This document shows, in pieces, positions 1 through 9,339 of a DNA stretch of 64,000 nt; the stretch's first letter is position 1, and the number at the start of each line of letters is the position of its first letter. The stretch is from Bin5 sp965208965 (GTDB lineage: Bacteria > Chloroflexota > Anaerolineae > Caldilineales > Caldilineaceae), in the NCBI GenBank assembly GCA_965208965.1, contig OZ242384.1, forward strand, positions 1,302,001 to 1,366,000, in the 5' to 3' direction. The position numbers and the translations under genes are program-made. The notes under the pieces are model-generated. The model was not told where the DNA came from. It saw only the letters and a program-made list of their open reading frames with translations, and ran no database searches.

Positions 1-129
1 GCCCTGGCCGACGTCGAATTCAAGGGCTATCTGACATACGAGTGCCGCGTCGCCGGCGAGCCGCAAGCAGCCCTGGCGCAGTCGGTCGCTCTGTTGCGGG
101 AAACGATCGCGAGCGTTCAGGACGGCTGA
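1..129 (+). CDS. C-terminal end of a sugar phosphate isomerase/epimerase-like protein (cut by window edge)
   Basis: The window opens inside a frame that runs 42 codons to a TGA. The visible tail contains FKGYLTYECRV, then a helix with ALAQSVALLRETI. From memory, a G-Y-x-x-Y-E-C segment followed by a helical S-V-x-x-L-R end is typical of the last strand and helix of AP-endonuclease-2-fold TIM-barrel sugar isomerases. Substrate and length cannot be seen. A gap of almost 500 bp separates it from the next gene, so it is probably the end of its own transcript. The family call rests on few residues. Confidence 0.5.
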   Translation, partial: ALADVEFKGYLTYECRVAGEPQAALAQSVALLRETIASVQDG

Positions 130-253
130 TTCGGCGGCGCCTCGGCGCAGCGCATCTGCATATCCTTACAGGGAGATCATATCCCAGGGAATTCCGGTTG
201 GTCAATCGGTTTCCTCTACAGGATCTGTCCCGGAATGAAGCTGTTTTCTTAAC

Positions 254-363
254 AGATCTCCGTACAATTACACTGGTGCGCGGCTATTTTCGGGGCCCAA
301 AATACCTCTGAAATCAACCTGGGATCTGTTCTGGGCACTATGTGTACGAACCGTCTACGATCC
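254..363 (+). repeat. Dispersed intergenic repeat, copy 1
   Basis: The gap 130-621 holds no convincing gene. It contains TTACACTGGT at 268-277 and, about 60 bases on, CTGGGCACTATGTGTACGAA followed by CCGTCTACGA (331-360). The same two blocks recur at almost the same spacing at 26177-26270, while the DNA between them differs. Function is unknown; the copy lies upstream of the efflux operon starting at 622. Confidence 0.5.
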
Positions 364-621
364 GACTGCCCTGCTCCACTTAACGCGGTCCATTAGCGAC
401 TGCATCCCCCGTCCTCTGTCCTCTTAAACCTGCGCAGTTATGCGGCGAAGCATCGCGCCGGCTGCGCAGCGAATGCGCCCTCCCCAATTCCTCTGCTTCA
501 TCTCCAGAATCTCTCCAGATTTTGACAGTACACTGTAGAGAGTCAGGACGATGGCTGCGATTCAGCCACTCGTATCATCCGAACTGCAGCTTACTGTTCT
601 ACTCGTGCAGGAGACAGAGAA

Positions 622-1425
622 ATGGCCGGCTCTTCAGCGCTGATCGAAATGCAGGACATATCGAAAGTCTACCAGATGGGGGAGACGAAAGTCCTTGCTC
701 TGAACGGCGTTTCCCTCTCGATAGAGGAGGGTGAGTACGTAGCGATCGTCGGCACAAGCGGCTCGGGCAAGAGTACGCTGATGAACGCCATCGGCCTCCT
801 GGACAGCCCCACCGGGGGTGTCTTTGAGATTCGCGGCCAGCGGGCAAGCGGCCTGACCGGCAGACAGCTGGCCGATCTGCGCAACAGGGAGATCGGATTC
901 GTTTTCCAGCAGTTCAACCTGCTGCCGCGTGCGCCTGCCTGGCGGCAGGTTGAACTGCCGCTTTTCTACGCTGACGTCTCTCGCGCCGAGTCTCGCCGGC
1001 GGGCGGTTGAGGCTCTTGCGCAGGTGGGTCTGGCCGAACGCGCAGACCACAGGCCGGAGGAGCTTTCCGGCGGCCAGCAGCAGAGAGTGGCCATCGCCCG
1101 TGCTCTCGTCAACCGGCCCAGCCTGCTGCTGGCGGACGAGCCAACCGGGGCGCTCGACACCCGAACCGGCGAAGAGGTGATGGCGCTCTTTGAGAAGCTG
1201 CACGGGGAAGGATTGACGCTGGTCATCATTACCCACGACCGGGAGATCGCCGAACGGGCCCGTCGCGTAATCACGATGCGAGACGGGGTTATCATTTCCG
1301 ATTCAGACGGGGCCGCCGTCGCTGCAAAGAGTGGTCGCAACGGGCTGAGCGAGGCTGCGCTCTCACCGCTGCCGCGGCCCGTCACGATAGACCAGGTTGA
1401 GGGCAAGACATATGAAGCTGGTTAG
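622..1425 (+). CDS. MacB/LolD-type ABC transporter ATP-binding protein
   Basis: This is a cytoplasmic ATPase of the MacB/LolD class, which powers mechanotransmission through an FtsX-like permease. Walker A GTSGSGKST lies near residues 44-52, followed by the Q-loop (FVFQQFNLLPR), the signature LSGGQQQRVAIARAL, Walker B LLLADEPTGALD and the H-switch IITHD. At 267 aa it has a tail of about 40 residues beyond the usual 225-230 aa domain. The ATG at 622 follows a purine-rich GAGACAGAG. It overlaps the permease gene by 14 nt and heads an operon with a permease (1412) and an HlyD-like adaptor (2795). The substrate is not evident; drugs, peptides or lipids are all possible. Confidence 0.9.
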   Translation: MAGSSALIEMQDISKVYQMGETKVLALNGVSLSIEEGEYVAIVGTSGSGKSTLMNAIGLLDSPTGGVFEIRGQRASGLTGRQLADLRNREIGFVFQQFNLLPRAPAWRQVELPLFYADVSRAESRRRAVEALAQVGLAERADHRPEELSGGQQQRVAIARALVNRPSLLLADEPTGALDTRTGEEVMALFEKLHGEGLTLVIITHDREIAERARRVITMRDGVIISDSDGAAVAAKSGRNGLSEAALSPLPRPVTIDQVEGKTYEAG

Positions 1426-2650
1426 ATATTTCCCCGTGGCAGTCGATAGCATCACCGCCAACAAGATGCGGGCTGGCTTGACAATGCTGGGCATTATCAT
1501 CGGCGTGGCCGCGGTCCTGTCAATTCTGGGTGTCGGACGCGGCGCGTCGGCAGACATCCTGGACGAAGTTGCCAGCCAGGGCACAACGCGCTTGACGATC
1601 AGCCCCAGCACAGAGAACGAAGGAGAGGGCGCCGGCGCCCCTGTTCAGACGCTGACAATGGGCGATGTAAAAGCGCTCTCCGACCCCGCCTTCCATCCTG
1701 ATGTTGTTGAGGTCGTGCCCCAATTTGCAGGCAACATCCAGCTGGTCGCCGGCAGCAGCAACAAGCAGACCCGGGTGACAGGTACAACTGATGACTATGC
1801 CGCGGTTCATAGACTGGAGCTGGCCGAGGGCCGCTTTCTGACGGAGGACGAGATCGCCCGGATGAGCAATGTAATCGTCATCGGGACGGCGGTAGCGACC
1901 GATCTTTTCGAGCGCACGCAGGTGGTAGGCGAGAACCTGCGCATCAACGGCGAACCGTTCACGATCGTCGGTGTGCTGGCCGAAAGCGGCAACGCCGGTT
2001 TCGGCAGCAATGACGACAGCGGGTTCATCCCGATCGGCGTGGCCCACGGACGCATCTTCAATGTTCCCCGCTATCGGGGCGAATACACCGTTACATCGAT
2101 ATCGGCAAATGCGGTAAGTGAAGAACGGGTGGAGGCAGCCGAGCTGCAGATCGAACAGACCTTGCGTCTGCGCCGCGGACTCGGCGCAGACGATGACAAC
2201 GACTTTACCATCAGCACGCAGGCCAGCCTGCTGGACACGATCGGCGCCGTCACCAGCACCCTTACGCTGCTTCTGAGCAGTATCGCTGCTATCAGCCTAG
2301 TGGTAGGCGGAATCGGCATCATGAACATCATGCTTGTATCTGTGACCGAACGCACCAGGGAGATCGGCCTGCGCAAGGCACTGGGCGCACACACCAGCGA
2401 CGTGTTGCTTCAGTTTCTGATCGAGTCGCTGGTACTGACCTTACTGGGGGGCCTGATTGGAATCGCCATCAGCTACGGCTTGGCTCTGCTGGTGCAGAGA
2501 ATCCCCAACTTCCCCATCGACATTCTGATTGGGGTCGACGCGCTGATCCTGGCAGTGGGTGTCAGCGCCGGTTGCGGGCTGATATTCGGGCTGTACCCGG
2601 CGATCCGTGCGACCCGGTTGGACCCGATCGAGGCGCTGCGCTATGAGTGA
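1412..2650 (+). CDS. MacB-type ABC transporter permease (FtsX family)
   Basis: The membrane partner of the preceding ATPase, 412 aa. An N-terminal segment beginning MKLVRYFPVAVDSI is followed by the first transmembrane helix (LTMLGIIIGVAAVLSILGV). A MacB periplasmic core-type domain spans roughly residues 50-270, and three C-terminal helices carry the typical loop VSVTERTREIGLRKALGA that couples to the ATPase. I chose the ATG at 1412 because GAGGG sits about 9 nt upstream; a TTG at 1397 would add five residues. Translation is coupled to the ATPase by the 14-nt overlap. The assignment to the MacB family is firm; the exported substrate is not known. Confidence 0.9.
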   Translation: MKLVRYFPVAVDSITANKMRAGLTMLGIIIGVAAVLSILGVGRGASADILDEVASQGTTRLTISPSTENEGEGAGAPVQTLTMGDVKALSDPAFHPDVVEVVPQFAGNIQLVAGSSNKQTRVTGTTDDYAAVHRLELAEGRFLTEDEIARMSNVIVIGTAVATDLFERTQVVGENLRINGEPFTIVGVLAESGNAGFGSNDDSGFIPIGVAHGRIFNVPRYRGEYTVTSISANAVSEERVEAAELQIEQTLRLRRGLGADDDNDFTISTQASLLDTIGAVTSTLTLLLSSIAAISLVVGGIGIMNIMLVSVTERTREIGLRKALGAHTSDVLLQFLIESLVLTLLGGLIGIAISYGLALLVQRIPNFPIDILIGVDALILAVGVSAGCGLIFGLYPAIRATRLDPIEALRYE

Positions 2651-2794
2651 CGAGCATGATGAGAAAAAAGGTGAAGAAACGGCTGTTGAAGGCGCAGGCT
2701 GAAAACAGGACAGATTCTCCTGAGGTTACACACCGTATACATCGAACTTCGAAACGGACGACAGTTACCTGCTTCATTTGGAAGGAGCATTCAC

Positions 2795-4435
2795 ATGAAC
2801 CGGAAACATACTTTGATTATTCTGTGCGCCATGGTAGCTGGCGTCGCCTTCGGCGTCGGCTTTGCGGGTTTCTCCGGACGGATTGGGCCGCAGCAAACGG
2901 CAGCCGCAATGGAGTTGGCTGCTTTAGCGGAACCGGCAGCTGAAACGGAACCGTCAGGCAGCATAAAGACCACCCTCATCCGCCCCGCGGAATCGGCGGT
3001 AGACCGCGTCACCGCGGCCGGAAATATCGAGCTTGTAGACACACGGCAGGTGGTTGCACGGGTCAACGGCTACGTAAACGAGGTGCCGGTGGAAGTTGGC
3101 GACGTGGTCGGAACCGGTGATCTGCTGGTGGCGTTGGAGCGGACCGACCTGAGCAGGGCCGTGGACCAGGCCCGCATCAATCTGACCTCGGCTGAACTAC
3201 AGCTTGAGAGTCTTTTGGCGGACGCCAGCGCTGCCGAGCTTGCCGCGGCGGCAGCGGACCTGAAGTCGGCCGAGGAAAATCTGGCCGAAGTGCAGAACGG
3301 CGCCAGCGAAGGGGAGCTGGCTGCTGCGCGCAGCAACGCCGCCTCCGCATGGGCGAGATACGATGACCTTCGGAATGGAGTCAGCGAGAATGAACGGATC
3401 CAGCTGGCGGCGGCGATGGAAAACGCGCACGTAGCCATGCAGGAAGCCCAGACTGAGTACGACAAGGTAGCTTGGCGTGAAGATGTGGGTATGACCCGGC
3501 AGGCGGCCCAATTGCAGCAGTCCACAATCTCCTATGAGTCGGCGTTGGCGGCCTATGAGGAGGCGGTTGCGCCGCCCTCACAGGCGGATTTGCAGTCGGC
3601 GCTGAGCCAGGCCCAGACGGCACAGCAGCAGTTGGATGATCTGTTGGCAGGACCGACGACTGTGAACATTGCGGCAGCAGAGGCGCAGGTTGCCGCGGCC
3701 CAGTCCAGACTGGACACACTGCTGCGCGGTGCGGATGAAACGGATATCGAACTGGCGCGCCTGTCGATCGAGCAAGCCCAGTTGACCCTGCTGGAAGCAA
3801 GGCTGGACCTTGTTAAAGCAGAACTGGTCGCCCCGGCTTCGGGTACTGTTTTGCGGGTCAACGTCGATGAAGGCGACCGGATTTCAGCGGGCGCCGTCGC
3901 GATCACGATGGCAGACCTGAGTCAGCTGCAGTTGACAATCGATGTCGCCGAAATCGACATTCCGAAGGTCAGAATCGGTCAACTGGCGGACGTGACCATC
4001 GATGCCTTTCCCAACAGGGTGTTTGCAGGGATGATCAGCAACATTGAGCCGTCCAGCAGCGCCCTCGACGGGGTGATCGACTACCCGGTGACGGTGCGGC
4101 TGATCGATGACGCCTTGACGGCGATACGCCCGGGCATGACGGCTGTTGCCACCCTGCGCAGCGAAGTGGCGGACGCCCGCTGGCTGGTTCCCTCGACTGC
4201 AATTCAGGAGTTTAGCGGCGAGACGGTTGTATTCAAGATGGGGGACGGGCAGACGCTGCCAGTCGCCGTGGTGGTGGAAGGTGTACAGGGTGAATGGACT
4301 GTTGTCCGTTCCACGCAGTTGCAGAGCGGGGATGAAGTGATGGGCGCCACCACCTTCGTCAATCAGGAGGATGAATGGGTTCCCTTCTCCGCGCCGCCCC
4401 GGGGCGCTCCCGGCGCCGGCGGCAGGTCCCCTTAG
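2795..4435 (+). CDS. HlyD/MacA-type periplasmic adaptor protein with extended coiled coil
   Basis: A membrane-fusion (adaptor) protein of 546 aa that would complete the efflux pump. An N-terminal membrane anchor or signal (residues about 6-26) is followed by a lipoyl-like half (VVARVNGYVNEVPVEVGDVV). A long Ala/Glu/Gln-rich helical hairpin spans roughly residues 110-340, and the second lipoyl half (APASGTVLRVNVDEGDRI) and beta-barrel domain follow. The hairpin is much longer than in MacA and has internally repeated blocks (SAEENLAEVQNGAS, LDDLLAGPTTVNIAAAEAQVAA, LDTLLRGADETDIELA), as often seen in Chloroflexota adaptors. The start follows GGAAGGAG. It lies 144 bp after the permease gene. Confidence 0.85.
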   Translation: MNRKHTLIILCAMVAGVAFGVGFAGFSGRIGPQQTAAAMELAALAEPAAETEPSGSIKTTLIRPAESAVDRVTAAGNIELVDTRQVVARVNGYVNEVPVEVGDVVGTGDLLVALERTDLSRAVDQARINLTSAELQLESLLADASAAELAAAAADLKSAEENLAEVQNGASEGELAAARSNAASAWARYDDLRNGVSENERIQLAAAMENAHVAMQEAQTEYDKVAWREDVGMTRQAAQLQQSTISYESALAAYEEAVAPPSQADLQSALSQAQTAQQQLDDLLAGPTTVNIAAAEAQVAAAQSRLDTLLRGADETDIELARLSIEQAQLTLLEARLDLVKAELVAPASGTVLRVNVDEGDRISAGAVAITMADLSQLQLTIDVAEIDIPKVRIGQLADVTIDAFPNRVFAGMISNIEPSSSALDGVIDYPVTVRLIDDALTAIRPGMTAVATLRSEVADARWLVPSTAIQEFSGETVVFKMGDGQTLPVAVVVEGVQGEWTVVRSTQLQSGDEVMGATTFVNQEDEWVPFSAPPRGAPGAGGRSP

Positions 4436-4614
4436 TAGCGCTTTAAGCAGCGAGAGAGAAGGGGGCGGGGAGCGGCGCAGGCCGCAGGAACGGATTACGC
4501 TGGATCCACCAGGGCTCGTATTATGGAGTTCCGAACCGTACAGACCCGAAGGATCCCGACCCCGGGCCGGTCGAGCAACTTGCCCTTGTAGAAGGAAACA
4601 GCTATAACGGGCCT

Positions 4615-5316
4615 ATGCCGGAAGAACGCATTCTTATCGTTGACGACGACCGCGAGATCGTACGTCTGCTGCGGAGCTATTTGGAGCGGGAGCGGTACGC
4701 GGTCTCTGTCGCCTATGACGGCGAGAGCGCGCTTCATGCGTTGCGGCGGGAGCTGCCGCCGTTGATGCTGCTGGATCTGATGCTGCCGGACAGAGACGGT
4801 TGGGAGGTCACCCGTACAGTCCGCGGCGACGAGAGGCTGGCAAACACGCTGATCATCATGCTGACGGCTCGGGTGGAGGATACGGACAAGATCATCGGCT
4901 TGGAACTGGGTGCGGACGACTATATCACGAAGCCGTTCAATCCTCGCGAGGTTGTAGCCCGGGTGCGGGCGCTGCTGCGGCGCAGCCAGCGGAGGACGGC
5001 GCGAGCGACGACGTTGGTTGTTGGGGCTCTGCAAATGGACGTGGAGCGACGCAATGTGCAGGTGCGGGACACAGCCGTGGAACTGACGCCTACGGAGTTC
5101 AGTCTGCTGCAGACGCTCATGGAAAGCCCCGGCTACGTCTTCACGCGCACGGAGCTGATGGACAGGGCTTTAGGGTATGACTACAGCGGCGTCGACCGGA
5201 TGCTGGACAGCCACATCAAGAACCTGCGCCGCAAGATCGAGGCAGATCCGCGTAAGCCGCAGCTTGTCCGGACGGTCTACGGCATTGGCTACCGGCTGGC
5301 TGGAGAACAGGAATGA
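4615..5316 (+). CDS. OmpR/PhoB-family response regulator
   Basis: A DNA-binding response regulator of 233 aa. The receiver domain (about residues 5-118) has acidic residues in VDDD (9-12), the phosphoacceptor Asp54 in LLDLMLPD, a conserved Thr in MLTA and Lys106 in YITKPF. The C-terminal winged-helix domain (about 135-230) has VELTPTEFSLLQTLM and the recognition helix region VDRMLDSHIKNLRRKI, ending VYGIGYRL. It overlaps the downstream histidine kinase gene by 4 nt (ATGA), so they form a translationally coupled pair. The pair follows the efflux genes in the same direction and may regulate them; that is inference. Confidence 0.92.
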   Translation: MPEERILIVDDDREIVRLLRSYLERERYAVSVAYDGESALHALRRELPPLMLLDLMLPDRDGWEVTRTVRGDERLANTLIIMLTARVEDTDKIIGLELGADDYITKPFNPREVVARVRALLRRSQRRTARATTLVVGALQMDVERRNVQVRDTAVELTPTEFSLLQTLMESPGYVFTRTELMDRALGYDYSGVDRMLDSHIKNLRRKIEADPRKPQLVRTVYGIGYRLAGEQE

Positions 5317-6731
5317 ACCGGTTATGGGTGCGTTTGAGCCTCGCTTTCGCGGTGATCATCGTTATCACCTTTGGCACCATTTCGTTCACGGCGCGACGGT
5401 TTTTCAACGACAGTAATCTGCGCTCGCTGGCCCTCTCCTATTTTGACAGGCCGGCTGGCTTAGTGAATCTATTGGAAGAACACTATGCCAGCCATGGCAG
5501 CTGGCAGGATGTCTCAACATTGCTGGAGGGAGTCGATTCCGCTCTCTTTTTCACGGCGACCCGCAGAAGAGTCCTGATACTTGCTGACTCGGAAGGACAA
5601 ATTCTCTACACAACCGCGGGCGCTGAGAGGCCGGACCATCTGGAAACTTTCCAGTTGCGGCAGTCCCTGCCCGTCCGTGTCGAAGGGCAAACCGTCGGCT
5701 TCCTCGACCTGATCCACCAGGAACTGCCGCTTGGACGTTTCTTTTCTTTTTCAGCGCCGGATGACATCCCGGCAGGTCTTGCGGAACAGACCAGCCAGTT
5801 TTTGTTGCAGCTTCTTCTCCTTGGCGCCATACTGGCGATCGTCTTCGGCGTGCTGGTCAATCGCTGGCTCTCCGCGCCTCTCATCCGTCTTGTAGACGGA
5901 ACGCAGGCCATCGCCAGGCGAGACCTCAGCTTTCGCGTCGCCGAACAGGGAAGCGCCGAAATGCGGGAGGTATCAAATTCCTTCAACAGGATGGCTGCTG
6001 CCTTGGAAGACGCAGAAACCCTGCGCCGTAACATGCTGAACGATATTGCCCATGAGCTTCGTACGCCTCTTACCGTTCTGGAAGGCAACCTGCGGGCCAT
6101 TCTGGACGGTGTCTACCCTCTCGAAAAATCGGAGATCACCCGCCTGTATGATCAGACCCGACATCTGCACCGGCTGGTAGACGATCTGCGGCTGTTGGCC
6201 CAGGCGGAGGCCCGCCAGTTGCCGCTGCAGCGCAGCACCACTGATCTGGGCCTTTTGCTGGAGGAAGTAGCAGAGCTTTTTTCTGCGCTGGCAGGCGAGA
6301 AGCGTATCTCACTGCAGACCAATCTCCCTCCGTCATCCTTTTTTGCTGCCGTAGACCGCATGCGGTTCGCCCAGGCACTTCAGAATCTCCTTGCAAACGC
6401 CTTGCAACACACGCCGGTCGGCGGGGCCGTCTCCCTTTCATTGCAGACGGCAGAAGAGACGGCCGCGATTGCAATAGCCGATAACGGTGAAGGCATTGCT
6501 GCAGAAAACATTCCCCATGTTTTTGACCGGTTCTACCGGGTCGACAGAAATCGAGCCCGTGACACCGGTGGAGTTGGGCTGGGGTTGGCCATCGCGCAGG
6601 CGCTTGTCAAAGCCCACGACGGAGAGATAGAAGCGGCCAGCGCAGGAGCGGGGCAAGGCAGCACATTCACCATTCGGCTACCGCTGGCCGAGCATCTTCA
6701 GAAAAATGTACCTGCAAACAATAATCCATAG
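5313..6731 (+). CDS. Sensor histidine kinase (HAMP, HisKA, HATPase_c)
   Basis: The membrane sensor kinase partner of the response regulator, 472 aa. Two transmembrane helices (about residues 7-26 and 163-183) bracket an extracytoplasmic sensor region of about 135 residues. A HAMP segment follows (RWLSAPLIRLVDGTQAIARR), then a HisKA domain with the phosphoacceptor His247 in NDIAHELRTPL. The ATPase domain has an N-box (FAQALQNLLANALQHTPVG), G1 (IADNGEGIAAENIPHVFDRF) and G2 (GVGLGLAIAQALV). All motifs needed for activity are present. The sensed signal is not evident. A gap of about 150 bp with an imperfect hairpin (6733-6763) follows the gene. Confidence 0.93.
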   Translation: MNRLWVRLSLAFAVIIVITFGTISFTARRFFNDSNLRSLALSYFDRPAGLVNLLEEHYASHGSWQDVSTLLEGVDSALFFTATRRRVLILADSEGQILYTTAGAERPDHLETFQLRQSLPVRVEGQTVGFLDLIHQELPLGRFFSFSAPDDIPAGLAEQTSQFLLQLLLLGAILAIVFGVLVNRWLSAPLIRLVDGTQAIARRDLSFRVAEQGSAEMREVSNSFNRMAAALEDAETLRRNMLNDIAHELRTPLTVLEGNLRAILDGVYPLEKSEITRLYDQTRHLHRLVDDLRLLAQAEARQLPLQRSTTDLGLLLEEVAELFSALAGEKRISLQTNLPPSSFFAAVDRMRFAQALQNLLANALQHTPVGGAVSLSLQTAEETAAIAIADNGEGIAAENIPHVFDRFYRVDRNRARDTGGVGLGLAIAQALVKAHDGEIEAASAGAGQGSTFTIRLPLAEHLQKNVPANNNP

Positions 6732-6880
6732 CAGACTTTCCGTAGAAAATGTTTACGAAAGGTCATTGGGGTACAAGGCGCTGTCAACTTTGTTGGTTTT
6801 CGATTGGTGTTCACAACTGAAACGTATACCACAATAGGGCCGCTAGCCTTTTCTTACGCGCTCTAAGGAGGAACACAGTA

Positions 6881-7720
6881 GTGGATAGGGTAGCGATGGT
6901 AACGGGGTCCACGGACGGAATCGGCAGGGCAACCGCGATCGAACTGTCCAAGCACGACTTTACCGTTCACCTTCTTGGAAGGAATGCAGAGCGCGGAAGA
7001 GAAACACTTGGCCAACTGAAAAAGATATCACCTGAACGACCACACAGACTCTTTCTGACCGATTTGGCCTCAATGCGAGAAAACAAGCGCTTTCTGGAGG
7101 AGTATACAAAGTGCAACAGCCGACTAGACCTGCTGATCCTCAATGCAAACGCGATGAAAAGGAAGACGAAAATCACAGAGGACCAGGTCGAGACCACCTT
7201 TGCCGTGGGCTGTTTATCAAGGTACATGTATGCCGTGATGCTCAATCCTCTGCTGAAAAGGGCGGAAGGGAGCAGGGTCATACATATAGGTGACGCCAGG
7301 CACATCGCCGCACTTGATTACACCGCAATCACCGGACGCGGGTTTGGTATATTCAAGGCAACCCACCAGAGCTATAGCGGCGACGCTTTGTTGGCGTACT
7401 GGTTCAACAAGAACGGCATGACAGAGGTTCCCCACGAAATTGTGACGCCAGGTGTCGTGAAAACCGGACAACTGCGGGTAGTGGGGTTTCTGCCCAGGAG
7501 ATTATTGCATCTCTTCGGTGTGATCGAACCTGATGAGTGCGGTCGCAGACTAGTAGAGCACGCCCTGTCGCGTGACGCTACAGAAGTTGCCGGCAGGTTC
7601 TTCCATTTGGAGCAGGAGAAAAAAGTAAGCCGCAAACTGGTCAACGGTCATCCACAGTTTGTGGAACTTCTCGCTTTCTGCGAGAAAGTTACTGGAGTTG
7701 AGGCCAGCCAGTTAGTGTGA
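6881..7720 (+). CDS. Short-chain dehydrogenase/reductase-like protein with degenerate active site
   Basis: An SDR Rossmann-fold protein of 279 aa. The cofactor motif TGSTDGIG is intact at residues 8-15, and LILNANAM replaces the usual NAG motif. The catalytic part is degraded: where active members have a Ser near I-x-V-S-S, this protein reads VIHIGDARH. The expected Y-x-x-x-K reads YSGDA, keeping Tyr but losing Lys. It may bind nucleotide without classical SDR catalysis, or use a shifted active site. The GTG start at 6881 follows a strong AAGGAGG. It is monocistronic, with a terminator directly downstream. Its best resemblance is to the WW-oxidoreductase/retinol-dehydrogenase-like branch; the substrate is unknown. 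Confidence 0.75.
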   Translation: MDRVAMVTGSTDGIGRATAIELSKHDFTVHLLGRNAERGRETLGQLKKISPERPHRLFLTDLASMRENKRFLEEYTKCNSRLDLLILNANAMKRKTKITEDQVETTFAVGCLSRYMYAVMLNPLLKRAEGSRVIHIGDARHIAALDYTAITGRGFGIFKATHQSYSGDALLAYWFNKNGMTEVPHEIVTPGVVKTGQLRVVGFLPRRLLHLFGVIEPDECGRRLVEHALSRDATEVAGRFFHLEQEKKVSRKLVNGHPQFVELLAFCEKVTGVEASQLV

Positions 7721-7761
7721 AATACCTGCTCCAGGACTTGCAGGTCTCGAGAGGCGCTTCT

Positions 7762-7812
7762 AGCCCTTGAAAACGCCGCTGCCACAAGGGCTGTCCTCTT
7801 TTTTCTTTTCCT
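7762..7812 (+). terminator. Rho-independent terminator after the SDR gene
   Basis: An 8-bp perfect stem AGCCCTTG (7762-7769) / CAAGGGCT (7785-7792) with a 15-nt loop is followed by a T-rich run (TCTTTTTTCTTTTCC). It lies about 40 bp after the SDR stop codon, on the right strand to end that transcript. Confidence 0.7.
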
Positions 7813-8170
7813 TTAACAGCTGCGCCATATTCTGTGTGCGGTCTGTCTGAATCAGGATTGACGGATTGTCAAGATTTCTGTAGCGGGCCCTTGATGGTAT
7901 TCGCGACGCCTGCAGGGCCTATTCGAGACTTGCCTCGCCTGCTTGGGCTCATGCTCGGAACCAGCCAACTATACTTAGCTCGTGTTCGGTCTTCGGCCTC
8001 AGTTTCCCCTGGTATGGCCACCATGAGCATCCCTGATTCCAGCACTGCGCAGAACATGCTCATACATGGCGTCGGTCTTGGTCAAGACGACCTAGCCGAC
8101 GCCGAACCCCTAGCGGTTGCGACCGAACCGATCGATTTAGTTGGCGACCTTCAGAAGATCGATATCTCAT

Positions 8171-8206
8171 TTTCCCATTTCGTGGTCTAGCGATTGGGGC
8201 CAACCA
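8171..8206. mobile_element. Isolated end of a MITE-like/IS element
   Basis: TTTTCCCATTTCGTGGTC followed by a GGGGCC block matches the right terminus of the element at 53784-53990 and, less well, that at 52424-52590. No matching left end was found in 7813-8170, which holds only decayed sequence with no recognisable gene. The element has probably lost its other end. Confidence 0.5.
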
Positions 8207-8458
8207 TACTTCTCATCAAATGAACAGGGTTCCCCGGCAGCAAGACTAGATGAATGGGAAAATCCCTACTTTACCTAGGATCAAGCTTCTGATGACAACA
8301 TAAGCCCCTGTAAGGGGCACGCTCTCGACCAGTACGGCGGCTACTGCATCGCCCACGGACCCACCCCCGAACAGGTCCATGAGTGGCGCTCCCTCGGCGG
8401 CAAGAACTCTGCCACCGCCGTCCGCCTCGGCAAAAATCTACCCGAACCTTTCACAGAA

Positions 8459-9259
8459 GTGAATGATGTCCTCGACGACTGCATCGCAAAGGTCATCGAC
8501 GGCTCGCTCAGCCCCAACCGCTTCGACGCCGTCTGTCGCGGCCTCCAAATGAAACTCGATGCCTACCGACTCGGCGACGCGGCGATGAAGCGCGTCCGCA
8601 CCGAAGAAATCGAGGCTGCCGCCGAACACCTTGACGTGAACCCCAACCTCGACGTCCTCAAGGCCGCCGACATCAAAAAGGCCGAACAGGACCGCTACCG
8701 CCGCGAGTCCCTCGTCCACCAGGGCTTCGCCCAATTCTCTGTAATGTCCAAACCGGGCGAACCTCCCAAAGTGTTTCTGAATGAAAAAGGGCGCCGCAGC
8801 CTCGGCTACCATAACTACGAAGACAGACAATTTTTACTGGAAAGAATGCATAATGAGTTACTTGATTTTAGCGCTGACTCGCCCAAGATTCCCGGTCTTC
8901 CCGAGATGACCGCAGAGTTGCAAGATTTTCAAGGGGATATCGAAGAGACGCTGTCCGGTTTGCCGCACATGGGCGAGACCCCGTTCGACCCCCTGACCGG
9001 CCAGGCTATCACCAAGCTGCCGGCCGGCGTGTTGATGAGCCCCTGTCGCGCGCTTGGCAACGACTACGACGAAGACCCGCAAGAGGCCCTCGCGGAGCAG
9101 CTCAGCTATGTCAAGAAGCTGCAGGGTAGAGTTAAAGAGAAGTCAGAAGGCGAACTGTACAAGCGCAGAGTGGAAGAGCAGGCAACAGGCCAAGGAGAAC
9201 GGGCCCAGATGGAAGCCTATCTTGAGGCCAGATTTCCAGTTAAGGAACAGCGGGAATAA
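8459..9259 (+). CDS. Hypothetical protein, probably missing its 5' end
   Basis: A hydrophilic, Asp/Glu/Arg-rich protein of 266 aa from the GTG at 8459; no enzymatic domain recognised. The frame is open upstream to about 8277 without any start codon. That stretch encodes a protein-like segment containing CKGHALDQYGGYCIAHGP, which carries a C-x2-H-x8-C-x2-H pattern resembling a small zinc-binding module. Such a segment before a helical body suggests the genuine N-terminus was longer and was removed, perhaps when the mobile element whose end lies at 8171-8206 rearranged the locus. The product may therefore be a pseudogene, or be translated from the internal GTG. Similar Cys/His-headed proteins occur near phage and mobile DNA; that is from memory. 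Confidence 0.5.
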   Translation: MNDVLDDCIAKVIDGSLSPNRFDAVCRGLQMKLDAYRLGDAAMKRVRTEEIEAAAEHLDVNPNLDVLKAADIKKAEQDRYRRESLVHQGFAQFSVMSKPGEPPKVFLNEKGRRSLGYHNYEDRQFLLERMHNELLDFSADSPKIPGLPEMTAELQDFQGDIEETLSGLPHMGETPFDPLTGQAITKLPAGVLMSPCRALGNDYDEDPQEALAEQLSYVKKLQGRVKEKSEGELYKRRVEEQATGQGERAQMEAYLEARFPVKEQRE

Positions 9260-9339
9260 GCCCAGCCCGCCGCCCGCGCGGTGGGCTGTCAAAAAACAAA
9301 TAGAATATAACATGCAGTACTGCGCCCCTTGGCCAGCGG

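Noticed and set aside
6733..6763. Possible terminator after the histidine kinase gene
   Set aside because: The stem has several mismatches and no T-run follows.
7834..8190. 118-codon plus-strand open frame
   Set aside because: Its last codons are the terminal repeat of a mobile-element end; the rest has no protein-like pattern.
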